Counted from the stretch's first letter, positions 52,914 through 63,048 are shown. The stretch: 64,000 nucleotides of DNA from an uncultured Psychroserpens sp. (GCF_947503375.1 NZ_CANNDQ010000001.1:434001-498000), one strand, 5' to 3'. Program-made: numbers and translations. Notes: generated by a model not told the origin, from the letters alone.

Positions 52914-54785
52914 ATGTTTAACGATGTTTACGATGTCATAGTTGTTGGCGCTGGTCATGCAGGTAGTGAAGCTGCTGCTGCTGCTGCTAACATGGGAAGC
53001 AAAACGTTGCTTATAACGATGAATTTGCAAAACATAGCGCAAATGTCTTGTAACCCAGCTATGGGTGGAATCGCTAAAGGACAGATAGTAAGAGAAATTG
53101 ACGCACTTGGAGGCTATAGCGGAATTGTTAGTGATACATCTGCCATCCAATTCAAAATGCTTAACAAATCTAAAGGACCAGCCATGTGGAGCCCAAGAGT
53201 TCAAAGTGACAGAATGCGCTTTGCAGAAGACTGGCGAATGCTTTTAGAGCAAACCGAAAATTTGGATTTTTACCAAGAAATGGTCTCTGGTTTGTTAGTA
53301 GAGCACCAAAAAATAGCAGGCGTTAAAACTTCATTAGGTATTCAGATTAAAGCAAAAACTGTTGTGCTAACTAATGGAACTTTTTTGAACGGATTAATAC
53401 ATATTGGCGACAAGAACTTTGGCGGTGGAAGAGCAGGAGAAAGAGCTGCTACAGGAATCACAGAACAGTTGATAGATTTAGGATTCGATTCTGGAAGAAT
53501 GAAAACAGGCACTCCTCCAAGGGTTGATGGACGTTCTTTAGATTATTCTAAAATGATTGAACAACCAGGAGACGAACAACCTGAAAAGTTTTCTTACTTG
53601 GAAGGCATACAACCTTTAAAGGAGCAGCGTTCATGCCACATGACTTACACTAGTACAGAAGTTCATGATTTGTTACGGGAAGGATTCGAGCGCTCACCAA
53701 TGTTTAATGGAAGAATAAAAAGCACAGGCCCTAGATATTGTCCTTCAATAGAGGATAAGATCAATAGGTTCTCAGATAAAGACCGACATCAACTATTTAT
53801 TGAACCAGAAGGTTGGAATACCGTTGAGGTCTATGTCAATGGATTTTCGACATCACTTCCTGAAGATGTTCAATTTAAAGCATTAAAATCTGTAGTTGGT
53901 TTTGAAAACGTTAAGTTTTTCAGACCAGGATATGCGATTGAGTACGATTATTTTCCGCCTACTCAATTAAAGCACACGCTTGAAACCAAATTAGTCGATG
54001 GCTTGTTTTTCGCTGGTCAAATTAATGGAACAACTGGTTACGAAGAGGCTGCTTCTCAAGGCTTAATGGCAGGAATTAATGCAGCGTTAAAAGTTCAAGA
54101 AAAAGACGAATTTATTCTTAAGCGAAACGAAGCATATATAGGTGTTTTGGTTGATGATTTAATTACCAAAGGTACAGAGGAGCCATATAGAATGTTTACA
54201 TCTCGTGCTGAGTACAGAACTTTGTTACGACAAGACAATGCAGATTTTAGATTAACACCTAAAGGTTATGAACTTGGTTTAGCTAGTGACACCAGGTTAA
54301 GACGAATGGAGGAAAAACAAAAACAATCTAATGATTTTGTTAACTTTTTTAAAGAAACGAGCGTCAAACCCGAAGATGCTAACCCTGTATTAGAATCAAA
54401 AAACTCTTCACTTGTAAAACAGTCTGATAAAATGTTTAAACTATTTTCAAGACCCAATATTGACATTAATGACATGAGGCAATTCAAAGCTGTTGAAGAT
54501 TATATTCAAAAGCATGAATTAGATCGAGAGGTTATTGAACAAACTGAAATACAGATTAAATATTCTGGTTATATTGAAAAAGAAAAAAATAATGCTGATA
54601 AGTTAAATCGCTTAGAAGACGTTAGAATACCAAGTGGTTTTGATTACGAACAATTGAAATCCATGAGTACCGAGGCTAAGCAAAAACTATCAAAGATACA
54701 ACCAGTAACGATCTCTCAGGCTTCACGAATTTCAGGAGTTTCGCCGGCAGATGTGTCTGTATTATTAGTTTATTTAGGACGATAA
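52914..54785 (+). CDS. mnmG: tRNA uridine-5-carboxymethylaminomethyl modification enzyme MnmG (GidA)
   Basis: 623 residues; with MnmE it installs the cmnm5 group on U34 of several tRNAs, using FAD. The FAD-binding motif VIVVGAGHAGSEAAAAAANMG is at the N-terminus, followed by PAMGGIAKGQIVREIDALGG and GTFLNGLIHIGDKNFGGGR; the helical C-terminus ends with ASRISGVSPADVSVLLVYL. Length is normal. parS sites lie before and after it; gidA is often near the origin and parAB. MnmE is not in the window. Confidence 0.97.
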   Translation: MFNDVYDVIVVGAGHAGSEAAAAAANMGSKTLLITMNLQNIAQMSCNPAMGGIAKGQIVREIDALGGYSGIVSDTSAIQFKMLNKSKGPAMWSPRVQSDRMRFAEDWRMLLEQTENLDFYQEMVSGLLVEHQKIAGVKTSLGIQIKAKTVVLTNGTFLNGLIHIGDKNFGGGRAGERAATGITEQLIDLGFDSGRMKTGTPPRVDGRSLDYSKMIEQPGDEQPEKFSYLEGIQPLKEQRSCHMTYTSTEVHDLLREGFERSPMFNGRIKSTGPRYCPSIEDKINRFSDKDRHQLFIEPEGWNTVEVYVNGFSTSLPEDVQFKALKSVVGFENVKFFRPGYAIEYDYFPPTQLKHTLETKLVDGLFFAGQINGTTGYEEAASQGLMAGINAALKVQEKDEFILKRNEAYIGVLVDDLITKGTEEPYRMFTSRAEYRTLLRQDNADFRLTPKGYELGLASDTRLRRMEEKQKQSNDFVNFFKETSVKPEDANPVLESKNSSLVKQSDKMFKLFSRPNIDINDMRQFKAVEDYIQKHELDREVIEQTEIQIKYSGYIEKEKNNADKLNRLEDVRIPSGFDYEQLKSMSTEAKQKLSKIQPVTISQASRISGVSPADVSVLLVYLGR

Positions 54786-54792
54786 CACTTAG

Positions 54793-54808
54793 TGTTCCAC
54801 GTGGAACA
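54793..54808. promoter_or_regulatory. parS site, copy 2
   Basis: Same 16-bp palindrome as 52886-52901, 7 bp after the mnmG stop. Reading through it from GTG 54792 gives an artefactual N-terminus (MFHVEQ) on the next gene. Confidence 0.88.
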
Positions 54809-54818
54809 ATCCTTGGTA

Positions 54819-55682
54819 ATGACAAAAAAACCTATATTCTTAAATGTAAAAGATCATTCTGTATCAGGAGAAGAATTTCATTTAATGCATAATTCAGAGT
54901 TAGACATGTTAGAGACGAAACCTCAACCCTCTGAGATGAACCTACCTGCTTATTATAAAAGTGAAGATTATATTTCTCACACTGATGCCAACAGGAATGT
55001 GTTTGAAAAAATTTACCATTTTGTAAAAAGAATAGCGTTAAAGCGAAAATTAAAGCTTATTAATTCCTTTAGCTTAAAAGGAAAGACTTTGTTAGATGTT
55101 GGATGTGGAACAGGTGACTTTCTAAAAATAGCAAAAGATAATAACTGGAAAGTATTTGGAATTGAACCAAATGAAAACGCTAGAGTAATTTCGAATCTAA
55201 AAACTAATAATTGTGTATTTGATACAATACAATTGTCTAAATTTAAAAAAGGTACTTTTGATGTGATTACCTTATGGCATGTTTTAGAACATCTACCAAA
55301 ATTACAAGAACATATCTCTATTTTTGAATCACTATTAAAATCAAATGGACGATTAGTGATTGCAGTTCCAAATTTTAAAAGTTATGATGCTCAGTATTAC
55401 AAAGACTCTTGGGCGGCTTATGATGTTCCTAGACACCTTTGGCATTTTTCTCAAAACGCTATTTCAAAACTGGTAGAGAAAGAAAACATGAAAGTTGTGA
55501 AAAGGTTACCCATGATCTTTGATGCTTATTATGTATCATTACTTTCTGAGAAATATAAAAAAGGATTTATGAATCCAATAAAAGCCTTTTGGATTGGATT
55601 GCGCTCTAACATAAAAGCAAAACGCTCTGGAGAGTTCTCTTCTTTGATTTATATTATAAAAAAGAACGAAAAGCAAATTTAA
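54819..55682 (+). CDS. Class I SAM-dependent methyltransferase
   Basis: 287 residues from ATG 54819 (MTKKPIFLNVKDHSV). A GTG at 54792 gives a longer frame but runs through the parS palindrome, so I reject it. The SAM-binding motif I is LLDVGCGTGDFL, with motif II-like VFGIEPN, then FDVITLWHVLEHLPKL and RLVIAVPNFKSYD, typical of Methyltransf_23-type enzymes. The substrate is unknown. A hairpin terminator follows. Confidence 0.88.
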   Translation: MTKKPIFLNVKDHSVSGEEFHLMHNSELDMLETKPQPSEMNLPAYYKSEDYISHTDANRNVFEKIYHFVKRIALKRKLKLINSFSLKGKTLLDVGCGTGDFLKIAKDNNWKVFGIEPNENARVISNLKTNNCVFDTIQLSKFKKGTFDVITLWHVLEHLPKLQEHISIFESLLKSNGRLVIAVPNFKSYDAQYYKDSWAAYDVPRHLWHFSQNAISKLVEKENMKVVKRLPMIFDAYYVSLLSEKYKKGFMNPIKAFWIGLRSNIKAKRSGEFSSLIYIIKKNEKQI

Positions 55683-55716
55683 GCTCGTTTAAGCGGCTTT
55701 GTTTTGCCTAAATGAT

Positions 55717-55741
55717 AAGCTGCTACCTGACGCAGCTTTTC
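55717..55741 (+). terminator. Intrinsic terminator after the methyltransferase
   Basis: Stem AAGCTGC (55717-55723) with GCAGCTT (55732-55738), followed by TT and C. Short T-run. Confidence 0.65.
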
Positions 55742-55859
55742 TCGTTATTAAGCTGTATTTAAATAGTTTAAATGTCATAGAAATTAATTATACTAAAAAC
55801 AAAAATTATTTAAATTATTTATATTGGTGTTTTTGTAAAAAATAATAAGTCCACTTTCA

Positions 55860-55867
55860 TACATTTG
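55860..55867 (+). promoter_or_regulatory. -7 box of the Skp-like gene
   Basis: TACATTTG, 22 bp before the ATG. A TTTG at 55832-55835 is 24 bp upstream, slightly longer than the usual spacing. Confidence 0.6.
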
Positions 55868-55889
55868 CAAAAAATAAATAAAATATAAA

Positions 55890-56408
55890 ATGAAAAAAAT
55901 ACTAGCAATACTTTTAATCGCATTAGCATTTACATCTTGTCAAGAACAACAAAAAATTGCTTTTGTAGATAATGGAGAGGTTATAAATGCATACCAAGAA
56001 AAAATTGATATTGAGGCAAAATATAAGCTAAAAGATGATGCTTTTAAAAAGCGTACAGATAGTATTGGTAAAGCATTTCAGTTAGAAGTTCAGGAATTTC
56101 AAATTAATGGAGCTAAAATGTCGCAGAAAAAACTTCAAGAACAAAGTCAAGCTCTTGGGCAAAAGCAACAAATACTGCAGCAACAATTGCAAATGGAGCA
56201 ACAAAACTTAACGCAACAATTTAATGTTGAAATTGATTCTATATTGAGCCATGTAAAAACATTTGTGGCTAATTATGGAAAGAAAAATGGCTACACTTTT
56301 ATCTTAGGTAAAAATGATGCTGGTAGTGTTATGTTTGGTGATGATACCAAAGATATTTCTAAAGAGATCATTGAAGCCATAAATGCTGAGTATAAGAATA
56401 AAGAATAA
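55890..56408 (+). CDS. OmpH/Skp-like periplasmic chaperone, lipoprotein
   Basis: 172 residues. Lipoprotein leader with the lipobox-like FTSCQ. The remainder follows the Skp/OmpH pattern: an initial strand (KIAFVDNGEVINAYQEK), a long Gln/Lys-rich coiled coil (~55-120; KKLQEQSQALGQKQQILQQQ), and a final strand-helix pair (NGYTFILGKNDAG). It holds unfolded outer-membrane proteins in the periplasm. The lipid anchor is a departure from soluble Skp. Own promoter. Confidence 0.85.
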   Translation: MKKILAILLIALAFTSCQEQQKIAFVDNGEVINAYQEKIDIEAKYKLKDDAFKKRTDSIGKAFQLEVQEFQINGAKMSQKKLQEQSQALGQKQQILQQQLQMEQQNLTQQFNVEIDSILSHVKTFVANYGKKNGYTFILGKNDAGSVMFGDDTKDISKEIIEAINAEYKNKE

Positions 56409-56443
56409 AGAAAACTATTTATAATTGTTTGAAAATCACATTT

Positions 56444-57595
56444 TTATCTGGTTTTTTTATGCAATAAACGCGTAAGTTTTATAGATAGATCTGTGAGAAT
56501 TATTTTTGAATTCCCATTTCGTTCTATATGGTATATAGCATCTTGAAGTTCATTAGATATTTCAATAATATTATTGCCATGTACGTAAGGGGCAAAATTT
56601 TCTAGCTTAAAAGATGTTTTTGGCTCAATAAAGACCAAATTATCTACCTTATAATTTAGTAATAAGGCTTGTCTAAAAAAATCTAGACAGAAGTTCAAAA
56701 ACTGTTTTTGAGTTTCACGACCAGTTTTTGCAATAGTTTCACTCCAAGAGATGAGGTCGTGGATTGCGCTTTTATTGCCCTTAGCTTTAAAAGCAGAACG
56801 AATCCAAAATACAAACCATTCTTCAAACTGGGTGTCTTCACTATCATTATATACTAAATCACATGCTTTGTTATAATTACCATTAGCTTGGTGCGCTATT
56901 TTTACAGCATCAGCCTCTTGAATTTGATAATTTTTAATTAGAGCTTTTGTGATTACTTCTTCAGCCAATGGTGGAAAATGTAATATTTGACAGCGAGACC
57001 TTATCGTGTTTATAATCTGTTCTTCATCTTCAGCAATTAAAATAAAGATAGTTTTATTAGGAGGTTCTTCAACTAACTTTAAGAGTTTATTAGCTGTTGA
57101 GGTATTCATTTTTTCTGCAATCCATATGATCATTACCTTATAACCACCTTCATACGATTTCAATGACAATTTTTTAACGATGTCTTGTGCTTCGTCAACA
57201 CCTATCTGGCCTTGTTTATTATCTATTCCTAGAATGCGATACCAATCAAACAAGTTACCATAAGGCTGCTCTTTAATAAGTTGACGCCATTCTTCCATAA
57301 AATGGCTAGATACAGGGTGACTTTTAACTTTATCGTTTGTTGCAACAGGAAATGCAAAGTGCAAGTCTGGATGAGATAAATTCGTGAATTTTATATTACA
57401 AGACTCATTACCACCAGTATTTTCTGAATTTTTATTGCCACATAAAACATATTGTGCATAGGCAATAGCCATAGGTAATGTTCCTGAACCTTCTGGACCA
57501 ACAAATAATTGAGCGTGAGGAATTCTACCAAAATCAGCACTCTTTGTAAGATGGTTTTTAATGTGTTCTTGACCTAAAATTTCAGAAAATAACAT
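56444..57595 (-). CDS. holB: DNA polymerase III delta-prime subunit
   Basis: 383 residues; part of the clamp loader at the replication fork. RarA/DnaX-like features: ILGQEHIKNHLTKSA, HAQLFVGPEGSGTLPMAIAY (a degenerate Walker A, usual for delta'), VDEAQDIVKKL, and NKLLKLVEEPPNKTIFILIA followed by IRSRCQ (SRC motif). The start lies only 4 bp after a perfect -7 box, suggesting a leaderless message. Confidence 0.93.
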   Translation of the reverse strand: MLFSEILGQEHIKNHLTKSADFGRIPHAQLFVGPEGSGTLPMAIAYAQYVLCGNKNSENTGGNESCNIKFTNLSHPDLHFAFPVATNDKVKSHPVSSHFMEEWRQLIKEQPYGNLFDWYRILGIDNKQGQIGVDEAQDIVKKLSLKSYEGGYKVMIIWIAEKMNTSTANKLLKLVEEPPNKTIFILIAEDEEQIINTIRSRCQILHFPPLAEEVITKALIKNYQIQEADAVKIAHQANGNYNKACDLVYNDSEDTQFEEWFVFWIRSAFKAKGNKSAIHDLISWSETIAKTGRETQKQFLNFCLDFFRQALLLNYKVDNLVFIEPKTSFKLENFAPYVHGNNIIEISNELQDAIYHIERNGNSKIILTDLSIKLTRLLHKKTR

Positions 57596-57599
57596 GAAG

Positions 57600-57607
57600 C
57601 AAATATA
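57600..57607 (-). promoter_or_regulatory. -7 box of holB (leaderless)
   Basis: TATATTTG on the minus strand, 4 bp before the ATG; transcription would start at or near the start codon. Confidence 0.5.
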
Positions 57608-57694
57608 CTTTTTGTTTTTAACATAATATTGTAAGCGCTTAAAGATAAATCAACTTATTTTTATAGTACAAACCACAAGCTTATAGGTTAAAAA

Positions 57695-58765
57695 ATGACG
57701 CAAAATGCTATTCTTTTCATTCCAGACATTTCTGGGTTTACCGAGTTTGTACACAATACTGCTATAAATCATAGTCGTCATATTATTACAGAGTTACTAG
57801 AATTATTGATTGACAAAAACACAATAGACTTACAACTAGCTGAAATTGAAGGTGATGCTTTATTCTTGTACAAATTAGAAGAGACTATTGACATCAATGC
57901 AATAAATAAACAAATAGAACAGATGTATAAAGCGTTTCATACACACCTTAAGCGTTATGAATTTCAACGCATTTGCAACTGTGGTGCTTGTTCATCAGCA
58001 TACAACCTTAGTTTAAAATTTGTTGTTCATTATGGAGAAATTGAATTTATTTCGATAAAACATACCAAAAAGCCTTATGGAGCCAATGTTATTCAAGTAC
58101 ATAGACTACTCAAAAATGAAGTTCCTTTTGATGAGTATGCATTGTTTACTGAAAAAGTCTTACCTAATTTTCATAAATCTAAAGAAGCTAAACTAACTGC
58201 TAATTATGATTTTGGCACAATATCATATACTTACCAATCATTAGGACACTTAAAATCAAACTTGCCTGAGGTTAAACCAATTCCTGACAACCTACCAAAG
58301 TATAAACTATTTGATAGTACTGAAACAATCCAAGTACCTATTCTTGATCTTTACGAAGTAATAAGTAATTTTGATTACAGGTTATTATGGGTGAAAGGTG
58401 TAGATAAACTTGAGTACGAAAAAAATAAAGTTAACCGAGCAGGTCTTAAGCACCAATGCCTAATTAACAAAAATCGAGTTGAGCAAACTACTGTGAAAAA
58501 AAATGTAGATAAAGATCAATTGGTATACGGCGAGTCTACCAATCAAGTACCATATACAAAACGCTTTCAAGTATATTATGTTCTTGAAGATGCTGGGAAT
58601 AATTTTACTAAGTTGAATATTGAAGTTTTTGTAGATTTCAAACCTTTAGGGTTTTTATTGAAACCTCTACTTAAAAAAAACCTACAAAAAGTTATTTCAG
58701 AAAATATTAAAGACCTTATTTTGTTAATCGATTCTGGATTTACAAAAGAATTTACTAACAACTAA
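57695..58765 (+). CDS. DUF2652 domain protein (cyclase-like domain plus SRPBCC-like domain)
   Basis: 356 residues. The N-terminal half (MTQNAILFIPDISGFTEFVH, AEIEGDALFLYKLEE) resembles a class III nucleotidyl cyclase fold, the DUF2652 family. It has a Cys pair (CNCGAC) in the middle. The C-terminal half resembles an SRPBCC ligand-binding domain (VPILDLYEVISNFDYRLLWV, GFLLKPLLKKNLQKV). Whether it makes a cyclic nucleotide is not known. pgk follows after 13 bp. Confidence 0.78.
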   Translation: MTQNAILFIPDISGFTEFVHNTAINHSRHIITELLELLIDKNTIDLQLAEIEGDALFLYKLEETIDINAINKQIEQMYKAFHTHLKRYEFQRICNCGACSSAYNLSLKFVVHYGEIEFISIKHTKKPYGANVIQVHRLLKNEVPFDEYALFTEKVLPNFHKSKEAKLTANYDFGTISYTYQSLGHLKSNLPEVKPIPDNLPKYKLFDSTETIQVPILDLYEVISNFDYRLLWVKGVDKLEYEKNKVNRAGLKHQCLINKNRVEQTTVKKNVDKDQLVYGESTNQVPYTKRFQVYYVLEDAGNNFTKLNIEVFVDFKPLGFLLKPLLKKNLQKVISENIKDLILLIDSGFTKEFTNN

Positions 58766-58778
58766 ATAGATTTAAAAA

Positions 58779-59966
58779 GTGAAAACGATTAACGATTTTG
58801 ATTTTAATAATAAAAAAGCACTAATAAGAGTAGATTTCAACGTGCCTTTGAACGACCAATTTCAAGTAACAGATGCCACTAGAATACTTTCGGCTAAACC
58901 TACAATTATCAAGATTTTAGAAGATGGAGGAAGCTGTATACTAATGTCACACCTTGGGAGACCTAAAGGTGCTCAGGATGAATTTTCTTTAAGACACATC
59001 ATAAGTAAAGTTGAGGATGTGCTCGGTGTTGAGGTAAAGTTTGCTGAAAATTGTATTGGAGCATCGGCTGAAGAAGCTGCAAACAACTTGAATCCAGGAG
59101 AAATTTTATTACTAGAAAATCTACGTTTTCACGACGAAGAAAAATCAGGTGATAAAGGTTTTGCAGAAGCTCTATCGAAACTAGGTCATATTTACGTAAA
59201 CGATGCTTTTGGAACAGCTCATAGAGCGCATGCTTCAACAACAATTATCGCTCAATTTTTTCCTAATAAAAAGTGTTTTGGTAATCTGTTAGCTAAAGAA
59301 ATCGAAAGCATAGATAAGGTTATGAAAACAGGAGAAAAACCTGTTTTAGCAGTTCTTGGAGGTGCTAAAGTATCGTCTAAGATTACCATTATAGAAAATA
59401 TTTTAGATAAAGTTGATCACTTGATTATAGGTGGAGGAATGACCTTTACTTTTGTGAAAGCGCAAGGCGGAAGCATAGGTGACTCTATTTGTGAAGACGA
59501 CAAAATGGACTTAGCATTAGATATCATAAAAAAGGCTAAAGCTAAAAATGTTCAAATACATTTACCTGTAGATGTAATTGCAGCAAATGCATTTAGTAAT
59601 GATGCCGAAACAAAAGTACTAGAGGTGGCTCAAATCCCTAATGGATGGCAAGGTCTGGATGCTGGGCCAAAATCTATAGCAAATTTTCATCAAGTTGTAA
59701 TGCAGTGTAAAACTATTTTATGGAACGGCCCATTAGGCGTATTTGAAATGGAAAATTTTGCAAACGGAACCATTGCATTAGGTGATTCTATTGCTGAAGC
59801 TACTAATCAAGGAGCCTTTTCTCTTGTTGGAGGTGGTGACTCTGTTGCTGCTGTAAAACAATTTGGTTTTGAAAATAAAGTAAGTTATGTGAGCACAGGA
59901 GGAGGAGCTATGCTTGAAAGCTTAGAAGGAAAGACACTTCCAGGTATAGCAGCTATATTAGAATAA
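58779..59966 (+). CDS. pgk: Phosphoglycerate kinase
   Basis: 395 residues; glycolytic ATP-forming step. Conserved: [66 protein letters not shown] and the nucleotide loop [14 protein letters not shown]. It starts at a GTG; the first ATG inside would cut off the substrate-binding RVDFN motif. Probably cotranscribed with the DUF2652 gene. Confidence 0.97.
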   Translation: MKTINDFDFNNKKALIRVDFNVPLNDQFQVTDATRILSAKPTIIKILEDGGSCILMSHLGRPKGAQDEFSLRHIISKVEDVLGVEVKFAENCIGASAEEAANNLNPGEILLLENLRFHDEEKSGDKGFAEALSKLGHIYVNDAFGTAHRAHASTTIIAQFFPNKKCFGNLLAKEIESIDKVMKTGEKPVLAVLGGAKVSSKITIIENILDKVDHLIIGGGMTFTFVKAQGGSIGDSICEDDKMDLALDIIKKAKAKNVQIHLPVDVIAANAFSNDAETKVLEVAQIPNGWQGLDAGPKSIANFHQVVMQCKTILWNGPLGVFEMENFANGTIALGDSIAEATNQGAFSLVGGGDSVAAVKQFGFENKVSYVSTGGGAMLESLEGKTLPGIAAILE

Positions 59967-60102
59967 GAATATTTACTAAACAAAACCGATGTTTAAGAAT
60001 AGTCTTACATCATGTGTTAAATTGTCTTGTTAAACTTTCATTTTAACCAAAAAAATACGATTTTAGCCTCCCTATCGTTTAGATAGTTAAACATTTTAAC
60101 CA

Positions 60103-61695
60103 ATGAACCTTAAGCTCATAACCCTAACTTTTGGCCTTCTATTGTGTAGTGCTTTCAGTTTTGGTCAGGATTCGATTCCTCATTCAACCAAAGTTGAAAA
60201 GCCTGTAGAGGCTAATGTTTTAGAAAATAAGATCGCTACAATTGATACTGTTATAGACGGAAATAAAACAATTAAAGCTCAAATTAAAGCCGAGTTAGAT
60301 TCTACAACCGCAAGAAATTTAGAAGATCATAAATTAGCCGCTGAAATAGACCAAAAATGGCTTGATGAATTATATAGTAATACGCTCTTTGATTCAATAT
60401 ACAAATCAGTAGCAGAGCTAAAATACGAACCTGTTGACTACCCTGAATTATCTACTGACACATTAAAAGCACGATTAAAAGCTTTAGATGCAAAAACACC
60501 ATTTAATATTGCTTATAACCCTTCTTTAGAGAGTGTAATTAAATCCTATCTAAAACACAGAAGGCAATCAATGGAGCGACTAATGTCTTTGAGTGATTAT
60601 TATTTTCCGCTTTTTGAAGAATCACTAGATAATTATGATATTCCATTAGAAGTAAAATATTTAGCTATTGTTGAGTCTGCATTAAAGCCTAGAGCAAAAT
60701 CCAGAGTTGGAGCTACAGGGTTATGGCAATTTATGTTTGGAACAGGAAAAGAGTATGGACTAAATGTTAGTAGCTATGTTGATGAGCGTAGTGATCCAAT
60801 AAAATCTACGGTAGCTGCAAGTAAATATTTAGCAAGGTTATATAAGATTTTTGGCGATTGGGATTTGGCTTTAGCTGCTTATAATTCTGGTCCAGGAAAT
60901 GTTAGTAAAGCTATTAGGCGTTCAGGTGGTTATGAAAACTACTGGAATATTAGACCACACTTGCCACGTGAAACAGCTGGATATCTTCCCGCTTTTTTAG
61001 CGACCATGTATATTTTTGAATATGCCGAAGAGCATGGATTTAAAAAAGAAAGACCTAACTACCATTACATTGAAACAGATACGATTCATATTAAGAAAAT
61101 GATCTCTTTAGATCAGGTTTCAGAGTTATTAGAGGTTCCTATTGAAGAACTTCAGTTCTTAAATCCATCATACAAATTAGATATCATTCCTTACATAAAA
61201 GGAGAAGATTACACGTTGCGTTTACCAAGGAATTTGATAGGAAAATTTGTAAATAACGAAACGGAAATTTATGCGTTTGCTGAAGCAGAATTCAATAAGA
61301 GAGAAAAACCTCTACCTCAATTTTTTGATTCTAACGCTAAAGTTAGATATCGTGTGCGTTCAGGAGACTACTTAGGAAAAATTGCTCGTCGATACGGAGT
61401 TAGAGTTAGTCAAATCAAACAATGGAATGGCTTAAGAAGTAATAACCTAAGAATCGGACAACGTTTAACAATTTATCCAAGAAAACCTTCAACCACTTCA
61501 AAAACATCGAGCATAAATACATCTAAAAAAGTAATAAATACTGAAGGGAAATCTACATATAAGGTTCAAAGAGGGGATTCGCTGTGGAGCATTTCTCAAA
61601 AGTTTCCGGGAGTTTCTGTTCAGAATATCAAAGATTGGAACGATATTCGCAGTAACAACTTAAAAATCGGGATGACACTTGTTGTGTCTAAATAA
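60103..61695 (+). CDS. Membrane-bound lytic murein transglycosylase D-like, with two LysM domains
   Basis: 530 residues with a signal peptide (LITLTFGLLLCSAFSFGQ). A lytic transglycosylase (SLT) domain with catalytic Glu in LAIVESALKPRAKSRVGATG, then LWQFMFGTGKEYGL and AAYNSGPGNVSKAI. Two LysM motifs at the C-terminus (YRVRSGDYLGKIARRYGVRV and YKVQRGDSLWSISQKFPGVS) bind glycan. Cleaves peptidoglycan glycan chains to anhydro-muropeptides. The next gene follows after 20 bp. Confidence 0.93.
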   Translation: MNLKLITLTFGLLLCSAFSFGQDSIPHSTKVEKPVEANVLENKIATIDTVIDGNKTIKAQIKAELDSTTARNLEDHKLAAEIDQKWLDELYSNTLFDSIYKSVAELKYEPVDYPELSTDTLKARLKALDAKTPFNIAYNPSLESVIKSYLKHRRQSMERLMSLSDYYFPLFEESLDNYDIPLEVKYLAIVESALKPRAKSRVGATGLWQFMFGTGKEYGLNVSSYVDERSDPIKSTVAASKYLARLYKIFGDWDLALAAYNSGPGNVSKAIRRSGGYENYWNIRPHLPRETAGYLPAFLATMYIFEYAEEHGFKKERPNYHYIETDTIHIKKMISLDQVSELLEVPIEELQFLNPSYKLDIIPYIKGEDYTLRLPRNLIGKFVNNETEIYAFAEAEFNKREKPLPQFFDSNAKVRYRVRSGDYLGKIARRYGVRVSQIKQWNGLRSNNLRIGQRLTIYPRKPSTTSKTSSINTSKKVINTEGKSTYKVQRGDSLWSISQKFPGVSVQNIKDWNDIRSNNLKIGMTLVVSK

Positions 61696-61715
61696 GCACT
61701 ATTAAAAATGTATTT

Positions 61716-62690
61716 ATGAAACAAAAAATCACACTGTTATTAATCATTCTTACCTTGTGTTATTCTTGTGATAATCAAGACCATAAACGCACAGTTTCTA
61801 AATCATCTGGAAATATTAATGATATATCTGTAGTAATAGAGAATATGCTTTGGGAAGGTTCAGTTGGAGAAGCAATAAGAGATACATTAGCTGCACCAAT
61901 TGAAGGGCTTTCTATAGACGAGCCAAGATTTAAAATGAGACAAATGCCTCCTCAAGTGTTTTCAGGTTTTGCCACTAAGAATAGAACAGTTCTTAAAATA
62001 GAAAAAGGAAAAAAAGCAGAAACAAAAATACTCAAGGACGCCTATGCTAGACCTCAAACACTAGTTTTAATTACCGGAGAGAATAATGCTGAAATTATTG
62101 AACAAATAAGAACAAATACGATAAAAATTGTCAATGCCTTTAGAAAAGAAGAGCTTAAAGAGAAGCAACGTAGAATTTCTAAATCACTATTTAACGACAA
62201 GGTTTTGCAAGAGCAATTACAATTGTCAATGCGATTTCCAACAGCTTACAGGATAGCAAAGCACGAAGATGATTTTTTCTGGATTAGACGAGATATTGAG
62301 ACAGGAACAATTGACATGATGATTTATGATGTTCCAAGCTCTGCTATAAGAAAAGGAGACAGCGCAGTTGTAGACATTGTTAGACTTCGAGATTCAATAG
62401 GGAAAATACATATTGAAGGGACTCTAGAAAACACTTATATGGGAACTGAGGACGCCTATTCTCCATTTATATCTGAGACAATAATTGATAATAAACCAGC
62501 ATATGAAACAAGAGGGTTATGGGATTTAAAAAACGCTTTTATGTCTGGACCTTTTATTAATTATGCTGTAGAAGATAAAATTAATAATAGACACTTGATC
62601 GTTGAAGGCTATGTATTTGCGCCATCAGTAGCCAAAAGAGAGTATATGTTTGAACTTGAAGCAATTATTAAATCGTTAAAAATTAAGTAA
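61716..62690 (+). CDS. DUF4837 family lipoprotein
   Basis: 324 residues. Leader with lipobox-like CYSC. The rest matches the DUF4837 pattern of Bacteroidota: DISVVIENMLWEGSVGEAIR, PQTLVLITGENNAEI, MRFPTAYRIAKHEDDFFWIR and KPAYETRGLWDLKNAFMSGP. Role unknown. It is probably cotranscribed with the transglycosylase, hinting at an envelope job. Confidence 0.85.
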   Translation: MKQKITLLLIILTLCYSCDNQDHKRTVSKSSGNINDISVVIENMLWEGSVGEAIRDTLAAPIEGLSIDEPRFKMRQMPPQVFSGFATKNRTVLKIEKGKKAETKILKDAYARPQTLVLITGENNAEIIEQIRTNTIKIVNAFRKEELKEKQRRISKSLFNDKVLQEQLQLSMRFPTAYRIAKHEDDFFWIRRDIETGTIDMMIYDVPSSAIRKGDSAVVDIVRLRDSIGKIHIEGTLENTYMGTEDAYSPFISETIIDNKPAYETRGLWDLKNAFMSGPFINYAVEDKINNRHLIVEGYVFAPSVAKREYMFELEAIIKSLKIK

Positions 62691-62692
62691 AC

Positions 62693-62722
62693 AAAAAGCC
62701 AGCATAATCATGCTGGCTTTTT
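62693..62722. terminator. Bidirectional terminator between the DUF4837 gene and tatA
   Basis: Perfect 12-bp stem AAAAAGCCAGCA/TGCTGGCTTTTT with a 6-base loop; works for both converging genes. Confidence 0.92.
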
Positions 62723-62746
62723 GTTTAGATATTGTAATTTAAACAC

Positions 62747-62932
62747 TTATTCTTTTTTTTTAGATTCTGAAGAATCATCGTCTTTGCTAGCGTCTTTAAA
62801 TTCTTTGATACCGCTTCCCAGACCTTTCATAAGCTCAGGTATTTTTTTTCCTCCAAATAACAATAATACTACGACAACGATTAAAACGATTTGCCAAGTT
62901 CCAAAAGCTAAAAATATGCTTGATGCTATCAT
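62747..62932 (-). CDS. tatA: Sec-independent (Tat) translocase subunit TatA
   Basis: 61 residues. One N-terminal membrane helix ([16 protein letters not shown]) followed by the [20 protein letters not shown] amphipathic helix and an acidic/Lys tail, the classic TatA/E layout. It forms the variable pore for folded proteins. No tatC next to it; in many flavobacteria it sits alone beside an M23 peptidase as here. Confidence 0.93.
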   Translation of the reverse strand: MIASSIFLAFGTWQIVLIVVVVLLLFGGKKIPELMKGLGSGIKEFKDASKDDDSSESKKKE

Positions 62933-63013
62933 AACGTATAATTTTGAATTGCAAATTTAATAATTAAACTTAAGAATAAACGTTTTATCTTAAACTTTAA
63001 GATAACACTAGGA

Positions 63014-63041
63014 ATTGTAGATTAAATTTTAATTAATTTTG
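63014..63041 (+). promoter_or_regulatory. Promoter of the M23 peptidase gene
   Basis: TTG (63014-63016), 17 bp, TAATTTTG (63034-63041): both boxes match. The ATG is 8 bp further, so the message has almost no leader. Confidence 0.5.
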
Positions 63042-63048
63042 TTGGATA

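Noticed and set aside
54792..54818. N-terminal extension MFHVEQ on the methyltransferase
   Set aside because: It is the translation of the parS palindrome; ATG 54819 is the natural start.
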